DNA of 42,993 nucleotides, taken from Clostridiales bacterium. Lineage in GTDB: Bacteria; Bacillota; Clostridia; Oscillospirales; Oscillospiraceae. The DNA lies in the NCBI GenBank assembly GCA_019415645.1, contig DXYV01000009.1, forward strand, positions 43,085 through 86,077, in the 5' to 3' direction. Below are positions 1 to 6,568 of the stretch, one piece after another; position 1 is the stretch's first letter; every line of letters starts with the position of its first letter. The notes below the pieces were generated by a model. The model was not told where the DNA came from, did no database searches, and saw only the letters and a list, made by a program, of their open reading frames with translations. Position numbers and translations under genes: made by a program.

Positions 1-55
1 GTGGTGGATGTGCAGAAAGAGTGGGTGGAGGAGGACGATTCTCTCCCGGCAGAAT
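1..55 (+). repeat. 55-bp direct repeat, copy 1 (gene tail)
   Basis: Identical over 55 bases to 198-252. Copy 1 carries the last codons of the upstream reading frame; the two copies diverge right after the shared AGAAT. The true left border of this copy may lie outside the window. Confidence 0.9.
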
Positions 56-60
56 TATGA
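1..60 (+). CDS. C-terminal tail of an unidentified protein (5' end outside window)
   Basis: Frame 1 is open from the first base and ends at a TGA at 58-60, encoding VVDVQKEWVEEDDSLPAEL. The stretch is acidic and too short to assign to a family. It is taken as a gene tail because bases 1-55 recur exactly at 198-252, and the hairpin terminator at 284-325 lies just beyond that second copy, as expected downstream of a real gene. An alternative is that these bases are non-coding and only the repeat is real. Confidence 0.45.
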   Translation: MVDVQKEWVEEDDSLPAEL

Positions 61-197
61 TTCAGACCAATATGGGTGGTATTCGGCGGGGCCCTGAAGG
101 ATTTTTGCATCCTCGGCGGAAGTGAATTCCGCCTGCGGCAAGAGTTTGCCTGGGGCAAAATGTTTGGAGCGCCGGACACCCGGCGGGCGAATACCGC
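61..197. other. Non-coding DNA between the two gene-tail copies
   Basis: These 137 bp hold no convincing gene. They contain GGCGGAAGTGAATTCC (115-130), the reverse complement of the motif GGAATTCACTTCCGCC; a nearly identical motif lies in the forward orientation in the 5198-5325 spacer. A short TTTGCC/GGCAAA hairpin follows near 147-160. The motif sits in the same relative place (between two copies of a gene tail) at both loci, which suggests a common origin. Confidence 0.5.
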
Positions 198-252
198 GTG
201 GTGGATGTGCAGAAAGAGTGGGTGGAGGAGGACGATTCTCTCCCGGCAGAAT
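198..252 (+). repeat. 55-bp direct repeat, copy 2 (displaced gene tail)
   Basis: Exact copy of bases 1-55, starting 197 bp downstream. After the repeat the frame stays open through the terminator hairpin and has no normal stop, so this copy is not a functional gene end. It lies just before the 284-325 terminator. The simplest reading is an insertion or duplication that separated the gene end from its terminator. Confidence 0.9.
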
Positions 253-283
253 GGTGCGCCGGCAGGACATCTGGGAAATACAA

Positions 284-325
284 ACAGAGCGTAAAAAGCG
301 GCAGCGGCCACTTTTTACGCTCTGT
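284..325. terminator. Rho-independent terminator (bidirectional hairpin)
   Basis: A perfect 15-bp inverted repeat, ACAGAGCGTAAAAAG at 284-298 with its complement at 311-325 and a 12-nt loop. The A-rich and T-rich arms give some terminator character on either strand. It would end the gene whose tail is at 1-60. Confidence 0.75.
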
Positions 326-338
326 TCATAATTTCTGG

Positions 339-367
339 TTGTATTTTGCGCGGGAAGTCGCTATAAT
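339..367 (+). promoter_or_regulatory. Sigma-A type promoter for the LtaS-family gene
   Basis: TTGTAT at 339-344 and TATAAT at 362-367, spaced by 17 bp. Transcription would start near 374, about 60 nt before the ATG at 437. Confidence 0.75.
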
Positions 368-436
368 GACGGACAGTTTACCAAAAAGAAACGAAACATA
401 TACAGGAATTTGATATACATAAAAGGGACTGCCGCC

Positions 437-2293
437 ATGGAACGTACGCTTACCATACTGGAACGAAAAAATAAGGCTCTCTCGGGCACGCTGGGCAACT
501 GGCTGTCCCGCCTGCTGTGGGTGGGAAGTCCGTTGCTGGGTTATACGCTGGTGGAGGCGCTGAACCATAACAATGGCTGGACGGATTTCTCCCTTTTGCA
601 GGTTGGGCTCAATCTGATCTGGTATTATCTGATCGCCGGCGGGATCTTTCTGCTCCTCGGCCGCCGGAATCTGGCCGCCGGGGTGTCTGCCGTTCTGTTC
701 TGGGTGATCGGCATGGCCAACCACTATGTGATCTCCTTCCGGGGGCGTACCATCTTCCCGGCCGACCTGCTTACTCTGAAAACCGCCGCCAATGTGGCGG
801 GCAATTACGACTACTCCCTGGACGACACCCAGTGGGCGACGCTGGCGGCGCTGCTGGTCTACCTGGCCCTGCTGCTCCTTCTGCCCCGGCGGAAGGGCCG
901 GCAGATGCCGCGGCTGGCGGTGACGATTCCCCTGTGCGGGGCTGCGGCCCTCTACTGCGCGGTGTTCTTCGGCACGGGATTCCTGGACCGCTGCGGCATC
1001 GAGCCTGAGCTGTGGACCACCCGGGGGAACGGGTTTTTCCTCAACTTTACCGCCTGCCTGCGGTACAGTCACGTGAGCCAGCCGGAGGGCTATTCGGAGG
1101 AGACCCTCCAGCAGATCGCCGCGGACACGCAGGACGGGAGCGTGACCGCCTCGGGCGACGGCACCGCCGTCACCGTACCCACCAACATCATCGTGATCAT
1201 GGGGGAGTCCTTCTCCGATCTGACTGTGGCGGGCGAGTTTGAGACCAGCGAGGATGCCATGCCCTATCTCCACGCCCTGACGGAGAATACCGTCAAGGGC
1301 AACGCCTGGGTGTCGGTGTTCGGCGGCACCACGGCCAATTCCGAGTGGGAGTTCCTCACGGGAAACACCACGGCCTTCCTGCCGGCGGGCGCGGTGCCCT
1401 ACCAGCTCTACGTCAACGATTCCGCCGTGGCCCTGCCCCAGCAGATGTCCGCCCTGGGCTACCGCACGGTGGCCATGCATCCCTATTATTCCTCCGGCTG
1501 GAACCGGGTGGCGGTCTACGAGGATTTCGGTTTTGACGAGACCTACTTCCTCAGTGACTTTACCGACACCGAAACCATGCGGGGCTACGTCACCGACCAG
1601 AGCGACTATGAAAACCTGATCCGCCTCTACGAGGAGAAGGCGCCGGGCGAGAAGCTGTTCCTCTTCAACGTGACCATGCAGAACCACTCGGGCTACTCGG
1701 TCCCCTGGACCGGTCTGCCCCGGACGGTGGAGCTGACCGGGACCCGGGCGGGAAAGTATCCGACCGTGGACCAGTACCTCTCCCTGATGCGCCAGAGCGA
1801 CCAGGCGGTGGAGTATCTGCTGGACTACTTCAGCCAGGTGGAGGAGCCCACCCTGATCCTGATTTTCGGCGACCACCAGCCCCAGGTGGCCACCTCCTTC
1901 TACACGGATATTCTGGGCGGCACCTTTGACAGCCTGGACGTCAGCGTCCAGCAGCGGCGGCAGCAGACCCCCTTCTACCTGTGGGCCAACTACGACATCG
2001 ACGAGGCGGAGGGGCTGAATTATTCGGTGAACTATCTGTCCACGCTGCTGCTTCAGCAGGCGGGCCTGCCGCTGACGGGCTACCAGAGCTTTTTGGCAGA
2101 GGGCATGGAGGTCCTACCCGCGATCAATGCCCTGGGCTATGTGGACGAGGCGGGCACGTCCACGGACGACGAGAGCGCCCTGACCCAGGCGGCGCAGGAA
2201 TTCCTGGCCCAATACCGCATCCTGCAATATTGCAACCTGTTCGATCCTGAGGCGCGGCCGGCGGATTTTTTCCAGCTGGCCAGCCAGGAGTAG
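437..2293 (+). CDS. LTA synthase / MdoB-type phosphoglycerol transferase family membrane protein
   Basis: A 618-residue protein with several N-terminal membrane segments (about residues 28-180), then an extracellular alkaline-phosphatase/sulfatase-fold domain. The motifs match the LtaS family: ESFS near residue 258 (metal ligand Glu), GGTTANSEWE near 295 (Thr in the place of the catalytic threonine), NHSGY near 415, and FGDH near 476 (Asp-His metal ligands). By family it would transfer glycerol phosphate or a similar group from a lipid to a cell-surface polymer or glycan; the exact acceptor cannot be told from sequence. ATG at 437 is chosen over the in-frame TTG at 410 because AAAAGGGA lies 8 bp upstream of it. 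The gene has its own promoter and terminator, so it is probably monocistronic. Confidence 0.88.
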   Translation: MERTLTILERKNKALSGTLGNWLSRLLWVGSPLLGYTLVEALNHNNGWTDFSLLQVGLNLIWYYLIAGGIFLLLGRRNLAAGVSAVLFWVIGMANHYVISFRGRTIFPADLLTLKTAANVAGNYDYSLDDTQWATLAALLVYLALLLLLPRRKGRQMPRLAVTIPLCGAAALYCAVFFGTGFLDRCGIEPELWTTRGNGFFLNFTACLRYSHVSQPEGYSEETLQQIAADTQDGSVTASGDGTAVTVPTNIIVIMGESFSDLTVAGEFETSEDAMPYLHALTENTVKGNAWVSVFGGTTANSEWEFLTGNTTAFLPAGAVPYQLYVNDSAVALPQQMSALGYRTVAMHPYYSSGWNRVAVYEDFGFDETYFLSDFTDTETMRGYVTDQSDYENLIRLYEEKAPGEKLFLFNVTMQNHSGYSVPWTGLPRTVELTGTRAGKYPTVDQYLSLMRQSDQAVEYLLDYFSQVEEPTLILIFGDHQPQVATSFYTDILGGTFDSLDVSVQQRRQQTPFYLWANYDIDEAEGLNYSVNYLSTLLLQQAGLPLTGYQSFLAEGMEVLPAINALGYVDEAGTSTDDESALTQAAQEFLAQYRILQYCNLFDPEARPADFFQLASQE

Positions 2294-2295
2294 CG

Positions 2296-2342
2296 AAAAC
2301 CGGGGAATTTCCACCAAAACAGACGGCGGATTCCCCGGTTTT
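2296..2342 (+). terminator. Rho-independent terminator after the LtaS-family gene
   Basis: A perfect 13-bp inverted repeat, AAAACCGGGGAAT (2296-2308) with its complement at 2330-2342, ending in TTTT. It begins 2 bp after the stop codon. Confidence 0.85.
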
Positions 2343-2366
2343 CCTGTGAAGGCGGCAAATGTTCTC

Positions 2367-2395
2367 TTGACAGAAAACCGCCTCCGCTTTACAAT
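2367..2395 (+). promoter_or_regulatory. Strong sigma-A promoter for rny
   Basis: Consensus TTGACA at 2367-2372, 17-bp spacer, TACAAT at 2390-2395. The predicted start near 2402 leaves a 5' untranslated region of about 178 nt before the chosen rny ATG. Confidence 0.85.
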
Positions 2396-2498
2396 AAGAA
2401 CGGATAATTTTGAAAAACTGGGCGGTTTGCGCCTTTTTGAGATAGATGGTTTTTCCTCAAATACCGAGCCCAAATCGTCGGGGCAGTTTTTCAATTAT

Positions 2499-2524
2499 CG
2501 CGGGCCCAGTTTTTGGGTCCCGCG
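2499..2524 (+). other. Stable hairpin in the rny 5' untranslated region
   Basis: CGCGGGCCCA pairs with TGGGTCCCGCG across a short T-rich loop, with one bulged base. Only a weak T-run follows, so it is more likely an RNA stability or processing structure than a full terminator. The rest of the 2402-2579 leader shows no recognised riboswitch. Confidence 0.5.
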
Positions 2525-2579
2525 AATTCTTTTGCCAAAAAACAAACAACGCATAAACATGGAGGTGCAGACAACAAGT

Positions 2580-4127
2580 ATGGGACCCGTAATTCTTGGC
2601 GTAATCATCGCCATTGTGGTTACGGCGTTCGTTGCCTTCCCCCTCGGCATCCAGTGGCGCAAGCGCGTCGCGGAAAAGGAGATCTCCAGCGCCGAGGAAG
2701 AGGCCAAGCGAATCATCAATGAATCCATCAAATCCGCCGAAAGCAAAAAGAGAGAGGCGCTGGTGGAGGCCAAAGAGGAGATTCTCAAGGCCCGCAACGA
2801 GTACGAGCGGGAAGTCAAGGAGCGCCGGGCGGAGCTGTCCAAGCAGGAGAACCGCCTGAACCAGAAGGAAGAAAATCTCGACCGCAAGACCGAGAACATG
2901 GAAAAGAAGGAAGAGACCCTCTCCCGCAAGCTGGCGGAAGTCGAGGAAGTCCGGGCAGAGGTCGAATCCATGAAGAAGGGGCAGCTGGAGGTGCTGGAGC
3001 GCATCTCCGGCCTGACCGCCGAGGAGGCCAAGCATCTGCTCATTCAGGAGCTGGAGGACGAGGTCACCCACGAGGCCGCCCTGAAGGTCAACGAGATCAA
3101 GACCCGTTATAAAGAAGAGGCCGATACCTACGCCCGGGAGATTCTCTCTCTGGCCATTCAGCGGTGCGCGGCCGACCATGTGGCGGAAGCCACGGTGTCG
3201 GTGGTGCCCCTGCCCAACGACGAGATGAAGGGCCGAATCATCGGTCGCGAGGGCCGCAACATCCGCACGCTGGAGACGCTGACCGGCGTAGATCTCATCA
3301 TCGACGACACGCCGGAGGCCATCACGGTCTCCTGCTTCGACCCGGTCCGGCGGGAGATCGCCCGCATCGCTCTGGAGAAGCTCATCCAGGACGGCCGCAT
3401 CCACCCCGCCCGCATCGAGGAGATGGTGGAGAAGGCCAAGCGGGAGGTGGACGCCACCATCAAGGCCGAGGGCGAGCGGGCCGTCTTCGAGACCAACGTC
3501 CACGGCCTGCACCCCGAGCTCATCAAGCTGCTGGGCCGCATGCGCTACCGCACCAGCTACGGCCAGAACGTGCTCAACCACTCCATCGAGGTGTCCCATC
3601 TGGCCGGCCTGCTGGCCGCCGAGATCGGCGCCGACGTGACGCTGGCCAAGCGGGCCGGTCTGCTCCACGACCTGGGCAAGTCCATTGACCATGAGGTGGA
3701 GGGCTCCCACGTCCAGATCGGCGTGGAGCTGGCCCGGAAGTACAAGGAGAGCGAGGCGGTGATCCACGCCATCGAGGCCCACCACAACGATGTGGAGCCC
3801 CGGACCGTGGTGGCCTGCCTGGTCCAGGCGGCCGACGCCATCTCCGCCGCCCGGCCCGGCGCCCGGCGGGAGAACCTGGAGAACTATATCAAGCGGCTGG
3901 AGAAGCTGGAGGAGGTCACCTCCTCCTTCGAGGGCGTGGAGAAGTCCTACGCCATTCAGGCCGGCCGCGAGGTGCGCATCATGGTCAAGCCCGAGGTCAT
4001 CTCCGAGGACAAGATGGTCCTGCTGGCCCGGGACATCGCCAAGAAGATCGAGGACGAGCTGGAATATCCCGGTCAGATCAAGGTGAACCTGATCCGCGAG
4101 ACCAAAGCCATCGAATACGCGAAGTAA
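2580..4127 (+). CDS. rny: Ribonuclease Y
   Basis: A 515-residue protein, normal length for RNase Y, the membrane-bound endoribonuclease that starts bulk mRNA decay in many Gram-positive bacteria. Domains in order: one membrane helix (about residues 4-24), a long charged coiled coil (30-180), a KH RNA-binding domain with GRIIGREGRNIR (about 205-265), and an HD metal-dependent phosphodiesterase domain with HSIEVSHL near 334 and LLHDLGK near 363. The frame is open further upstream, but the ATG at 2580 puts the membrane helix at the very N terminus, as in the family, with GGAGGT at 2561-2566. The ATG at 2559 would have no comparable ribosome binding site. The gene has its own promoter and terminator. 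Confidence 0.96.
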   Translation: MGPVILGVIIAIVVTAFVAFPLGIQWRKRVAEKEISSAEEEAKRIINESIKSAESKKREALVEAKEEILKARNEYEREVKERRAELSKQENRLNQKEENLDRKTENMEKKEETLSRKLAEVEEVRAEVESMKKGQLEVLERISGLTAEEAKHLLIQELEDEVTHEAALKVNEIKTRYKEEADTYAREILSLAIQRCAADHVAEATVSVVPLPNDEMKGRIIGREGRNIRTLETLTGVDLIIDDTPEAITVSCFDPVRREIARIALEKLIQDGRIHPARIEEMVEKAKREVDATIKAEGERAVFETNVHGLHPELIKLLGRMRYRTSYGQNVLNHSIEVSHLAGLLAAEIGADVTLAKRAGLLHDLGKSIDHEVEGSHVQIGVELARKYKESEAVIHAIEAHHNDVEPRTVVACLVQAADAISAARPGARRENLENYIKRLEKLEEVTSSFEGVEKSYAIQAGREVRIMVKPEVISEDKMVLLARDIAKKIEDELEYPGQIKVNLIRETKAIEYAK

Positions 4128-4134
4128 ACAACGG

Positions 4135-4174
4135 AACAGGAGGCACCGCCGATGGGACGGGGCCTCCTGTTTTT
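4135..4174 (+). terminator. Rho-independent terminator after rny
   Basis: AACAGGAGGC (4135-4144) pairs with GCCTCCTGTT (4162-4171), followed by TTT. Confidence 0.85.
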
Positions 4175-4204
4175 GCCCTTTTCTGTTCTTTTTTCCGGGG
4201 CTGG

Positions 4205-4233
4205 TTGTAAAATCCGAAATGTTGTGGTAAACT
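4205..4233 (+). promoter_or_regulatory. Promoter for the DUF2156 gene
   Basis: TTGTAA (4205-4210), 17-bp spacer, TAAACT (4228-4233), about 45 bp before the start codon and after the rny terminator. Confidence 0.6.
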
Positions 4234-4278
4234 ACCCCGTAACATAAGACCCTCCATGCGAGGAAGGAGATAACTGGT

Positions 4279-5193
4279 ATGCTGACCCTTCACACGCCCA
4301 CGGTGGCGGACAAGGTCTGGATCGACCCGATTCTGGAGGCCCGTCCCACCCGTGCGTGCGAGTACAATTTCACCACCATCTATCTGTGGGGGTGCAATTT
4401 CTGCAAAATGATCACACGAATGGGCGACCGCCTGGTCATGCGCCTGTTCGAGGGCGGAGAGACGCGCTATCTCTTCCCCATCGGCACCGGACCGCTGGAG
4501 CCGGTGATTCAGGCGATGGCGGAGGACTCCCGTTCCTTCGGCGGGGTGCCGCTGCAAATCATCTGTGTGCCCCAGGAGTTCCGGGAGGAGCTGGAAGCGG
4601 CCATGCCGGGCCGGTTCCGCTTTGAGGAGGACCGGAAGGCCTACGACTATATCTATACCGTGGATAAGCTGGCCGACCTGAAGGGCAAGAAGCTCCACGG
4701 CAAGCGCAACCACATTCACCGGTTTGACGAGAACTATCCGGACTGGATGTTTGAACCACTCACCGACGCCAACATCCCCGAGTGCATCGCCATGGACAAC
4801 GCCTGGTTCGCCCAGCGGGACAGCGAGATGGAGGCGGAGGAGAAGAAACAGCTGGGCTATGAAAATGACGCGGTCCACGACGCGCTGCGCAATTTCGATG
4901 CCCTGGGCCTGATTGGCGGCCTGATTCGGGCCGGGGGACAGGTGGTGGCCTTCTCTCTGGGCGACCGGCTGGGCACCGATACCTTTGACGTACATTTTGA
5001 AAAGGCGTTTGGGGACATCCAGGGGGCCTATGCGGTGATCAACCGGGAGATGGCGCGCTATGTCCGGCAGACTTACCCCGACGTGGTCTACCTGAACCGG
5101 GAGGACGACGTGGGCATCGAGGGCCTGCGGAAGGCCAAGCTGTCCTATTACCCGGACATTCTGCTGGAGAAGTACACGGCCTATCTGCTGTAA
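4279..5193 (+). CDS. DUF2156 domain protein (phosphatidylglycerol lysyltransferase C-terminal-like)
   Basis: A 304-residue soluble protein matching the DUF2156 family, which has two GNAT-like folds and is related to the catalytic half of MprF-type aminoacyl-lipid transferases. Supporting segments include the N-terminal CEYNFTTIYLWG region, the basic KGKKLHGKRNHIHRF segment near residues 134-148, and the C-terminal EDDVGIEGLRKAK motif. No membrane flippase domain is present, so lipid lysylation cannot be assumed; many such proteins have no known substrate. The start ATG follows GAGGAAGGAG with good spacing. The downstream gene is a GNAT acetyltransferase, probably co-transcribed. Its last 77 bp, including the stop, are copied at 5326-5402. 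Confidence 0.85.
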   Translation: MLTLHTPTVADKVWIDPILEARPTRACEYNFTTIYLWGCNFCKMITRMGDRLVMRLFEGGETRYLFPIGTGPLEPVIQAMAEDSRSFGGVPLQIICVPQEFREELEAAMPGRFRFEEDRKAYDYIYTVDKLADLKGKKLHGKRNHIHRFDENYPDWMFEPLTDANIPECIAMDNAWFAQRDSEMEAEEKKQLGYENDAVHDALRNFDALGLIGGLIRAGGQVVAFSLGDRLGTDTFDVHFEKAFGDIQGAYAVINREMARYVRQTYPDVVYLNREDDVGIEGLRKAKLSYYPDILLEKYTAYLL

Positions 5194-5197
5194 GGGC
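5121..5197 (+). repeat. 77-bp direct repeat, copy 1 (native 3' end of the DUF2156 gene)
   Basis: Covers the last 23 codons, the TAA stop and the following GGGC. It matches 5326-5402 at 71 of 77 positions with no gaps. Confidence 0.92.
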
Positions 5198-5325
5198 AGA
5201 GCGCAGGCCCGAGAGGGACCCGCCGCAAGGCGGGCCGCGCCGAAGGCGCGCAGGCCGGCGGAATTCACTTCCGGCGGCCGCAAAAAAAGGAACGGGGTCC
5301 CCGCAAAACGGAGTTTTGTGGGGCT
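5198..5325. other. Structured spacer between the two DUF2156 tail copies
   Basis: These 128 bp are non-coding and rich in hairpins: CCCGCCGCAAGGCGGG, GCGCCGAAGGCGC, and CCCCGCAAAAC pairing with GTTTTGTGGGG. The spacer holds GGCGGAATTCACTTCC near 5258-5273, the same motif that occurs inverted between the gene-tail copies at the window start. It may be a small non-autonomous element or a remnant of one. Confidence 0.5.
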
Positions 5326-5402
5326 GGGCCTGCGGAAGGCCAAGCGGTTCGATTACCCGGACATTCTGCTGGAGAAGGACTCGGCCTATCTGCGGTAAGG
5401 GC
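5326..5402 (+). repeat. 77-bp direct repeat, copy 2 (displaced, diverged gene tail)
   Basis: Same length and reading phase as 5121-5197, with six substitutions and no indels. It would encode LRKAKRFDYPDILLEKDSAYLR and a TAA stop, against LRKAKLSYYPDILLEKYTAYLL in the gene. No start codon or ribosome binding site drives this copy, so it should be silent. All six changes alter an amino acid. Confidence 0.92.
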
Positions 5403-5440
5403 CGTGAAAATACCATAAACTTGGAATGAGGTGACTGCTC

Positions 5441-6316
5441 ATGATACAGATCAAGCCCGCCACGCCTGCGGACGTGGAGGAAATTCATGCGCTGTGGCAC
5501 AAGGGATTCGGAGATGAGTCCGAATTTGTCAACAGCTTTTACCGGCGCTGCTGCCGGTTGGAGCACACCTTCCTGCTGCGGGAGGACGGCGTGCTGCGCA
5601 CCATGATTGCGGCTCCCCTGGTTACCCTGCGCCTGCCCGACGGGACGACGGCCGACGCGGCCTACCTCTATGCGCTGACCACCGATCCGGAGGCCCGGGG
5701 CAAGGGCTACGGCCAGATGCTGCTGCGCTATGTGGATTTTTACCTGACCGAGCACCGGATGGACTGTGTGGTGCTGGTGCCCGCTGAGCCCAGCCTGTTC
5801 GGATTTTTCCGCATGGCAGGATATGATTCGGCCTTTGCCCTGAGCGAGGTCGAGCTGCCGGCGGAGCAGGTGGCCGCGCCGGCAGAGGGAACCTCCCTGG
5901 CTCGGACAGAGCCGGAGGACTATAACCGGCTGCGGGAGGAGCGGCTGGACGGGACCTTCCACATTGCCTATTCCGACGCCATGATCGGCTTCCAGCAGGC
6001 GATGTCCCGGACCAGTGGAAGCGAGCTCTACGCGCTGGAGCTTCCTCACGGCAGAGGCTGTGCGGCGGTGGAGCGGCTGCGGGACGGCGTGATGCTCAAG
6101 GAGCTGCTCACGCCGGAGGGCGACCTGTCCGCCGGACTGGCCCTGGTGGCCCAGGCGGAGCCGGCACCCCGATATTTTGTGCGCTATCCCATTTTTGCCG
6201 AGGGCTTTACCGGCGATTACGGCCAGTCCTTCGGCGTTATAAAGTGGTATGATGCGGAGAAAAAAAGCCGCTGGGAGTCGGAAAAACGGGGTTATTTGGG
6301 CCTTGCATTTGACTGA
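5441..6316 (+). CDS. GNAT family N-acetyltransferase (Eis-like length)
   Basis: A 291-residue protein. The N-terminal 150 residues form a GNAT domain, with the acetyl-CoA pyrophosphate-binding motif in TTDPEARGKGYGQMLL near residues 79-94 and the usual FFRMAGY strand near 124. The C-terminal half resembles the second domain of Eis-like acetyltransferases and ends in an IKWYDAE segment. The likely reaction is acetyl transfer from acetyl-CoA to an amine; the substrate is unknown. GAGGTG lies 7 bp before the ATG. It follows the duplicated DUF2156 tail with no clear promoter of its own, so it probably depends on readthrough from the DUF2156 promoter. Confidence 0.85.
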   Translation: MIQIKPATPADVEEIHALWHKGFGDESEFVNSFYRRCCRLEHTFLLREDGVLRTMIAAPLVTLRLPDGTTADAAYLYALTTDPEARGKGYGQMLLRYVDFYLTEHRMDCVVLVPAEPSLFGFFRMAGYDSAFALSEVELPAEQVAAPAEGTSLARTEPEDYNRLREERLDGTFHIAYSDAMIGFQQAMSRTSGSELYALELPHGRGCAAVERLRDGVMLKELLTPEGDLSAGLALVAQAEPAPRYFVRYPIFAEGFTGDYGQSFGVIKWYDAEKKSRWESEKRGYLGLAFD

Positions 6317-6333
6317 AACGTAAATATGACGAA

Positions 6334-6371
6334 GAGCGCCGCGCCCTGCTTTCCGGGTGCGGCGTTCTTTT
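6334..6371 (+). terminator. Rho-independent terminator after the GNAT gene
   Basis: GAGCGCCGCGCCC (6334-6346) pairs with GGGTGCGGCGTTC (6355-6367) with two wobble pairs, followed by TTTT. Confidence 0.82.
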
Positions 6372-6437
6372 GGTGGATATGTAGAAAATGGAACGAAAAT
6401 TTCAGCGGGAACACAGACAAAAAAGCAAAAAAACTTG

Positions 6438-6466
6438 TTGCGTGTTTGTATGAAGTGCGGTATAAT
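6438..6466 (+). promoter_or_regulatory. Promoter for the sugar ABC transporter operon
   Basis: TTGCGT (6438-6443), 17-bp spacer, perfect TATAAT (6461-6466). The leader of about 95 nt shows no recognised riboswitch. Confidence 0.7.
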
Positions 6467-6568
6467 ATGGGACGTATAAGGGATAGGTTATATAAATTGC
6501 CAAATGGAAATCGGGCGGGCCATGGAGGACAAGATGGCCGGCCCAAAGCACAGAAGGGGGAATAGACT

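Noticed and set aside
5326..5402. The second DUF2156 tail as a small gene of its own
   Set aside because: It has a stop but no start codon with a ribosome binding site, and it aligns end to end with the tail of the upstream gene.
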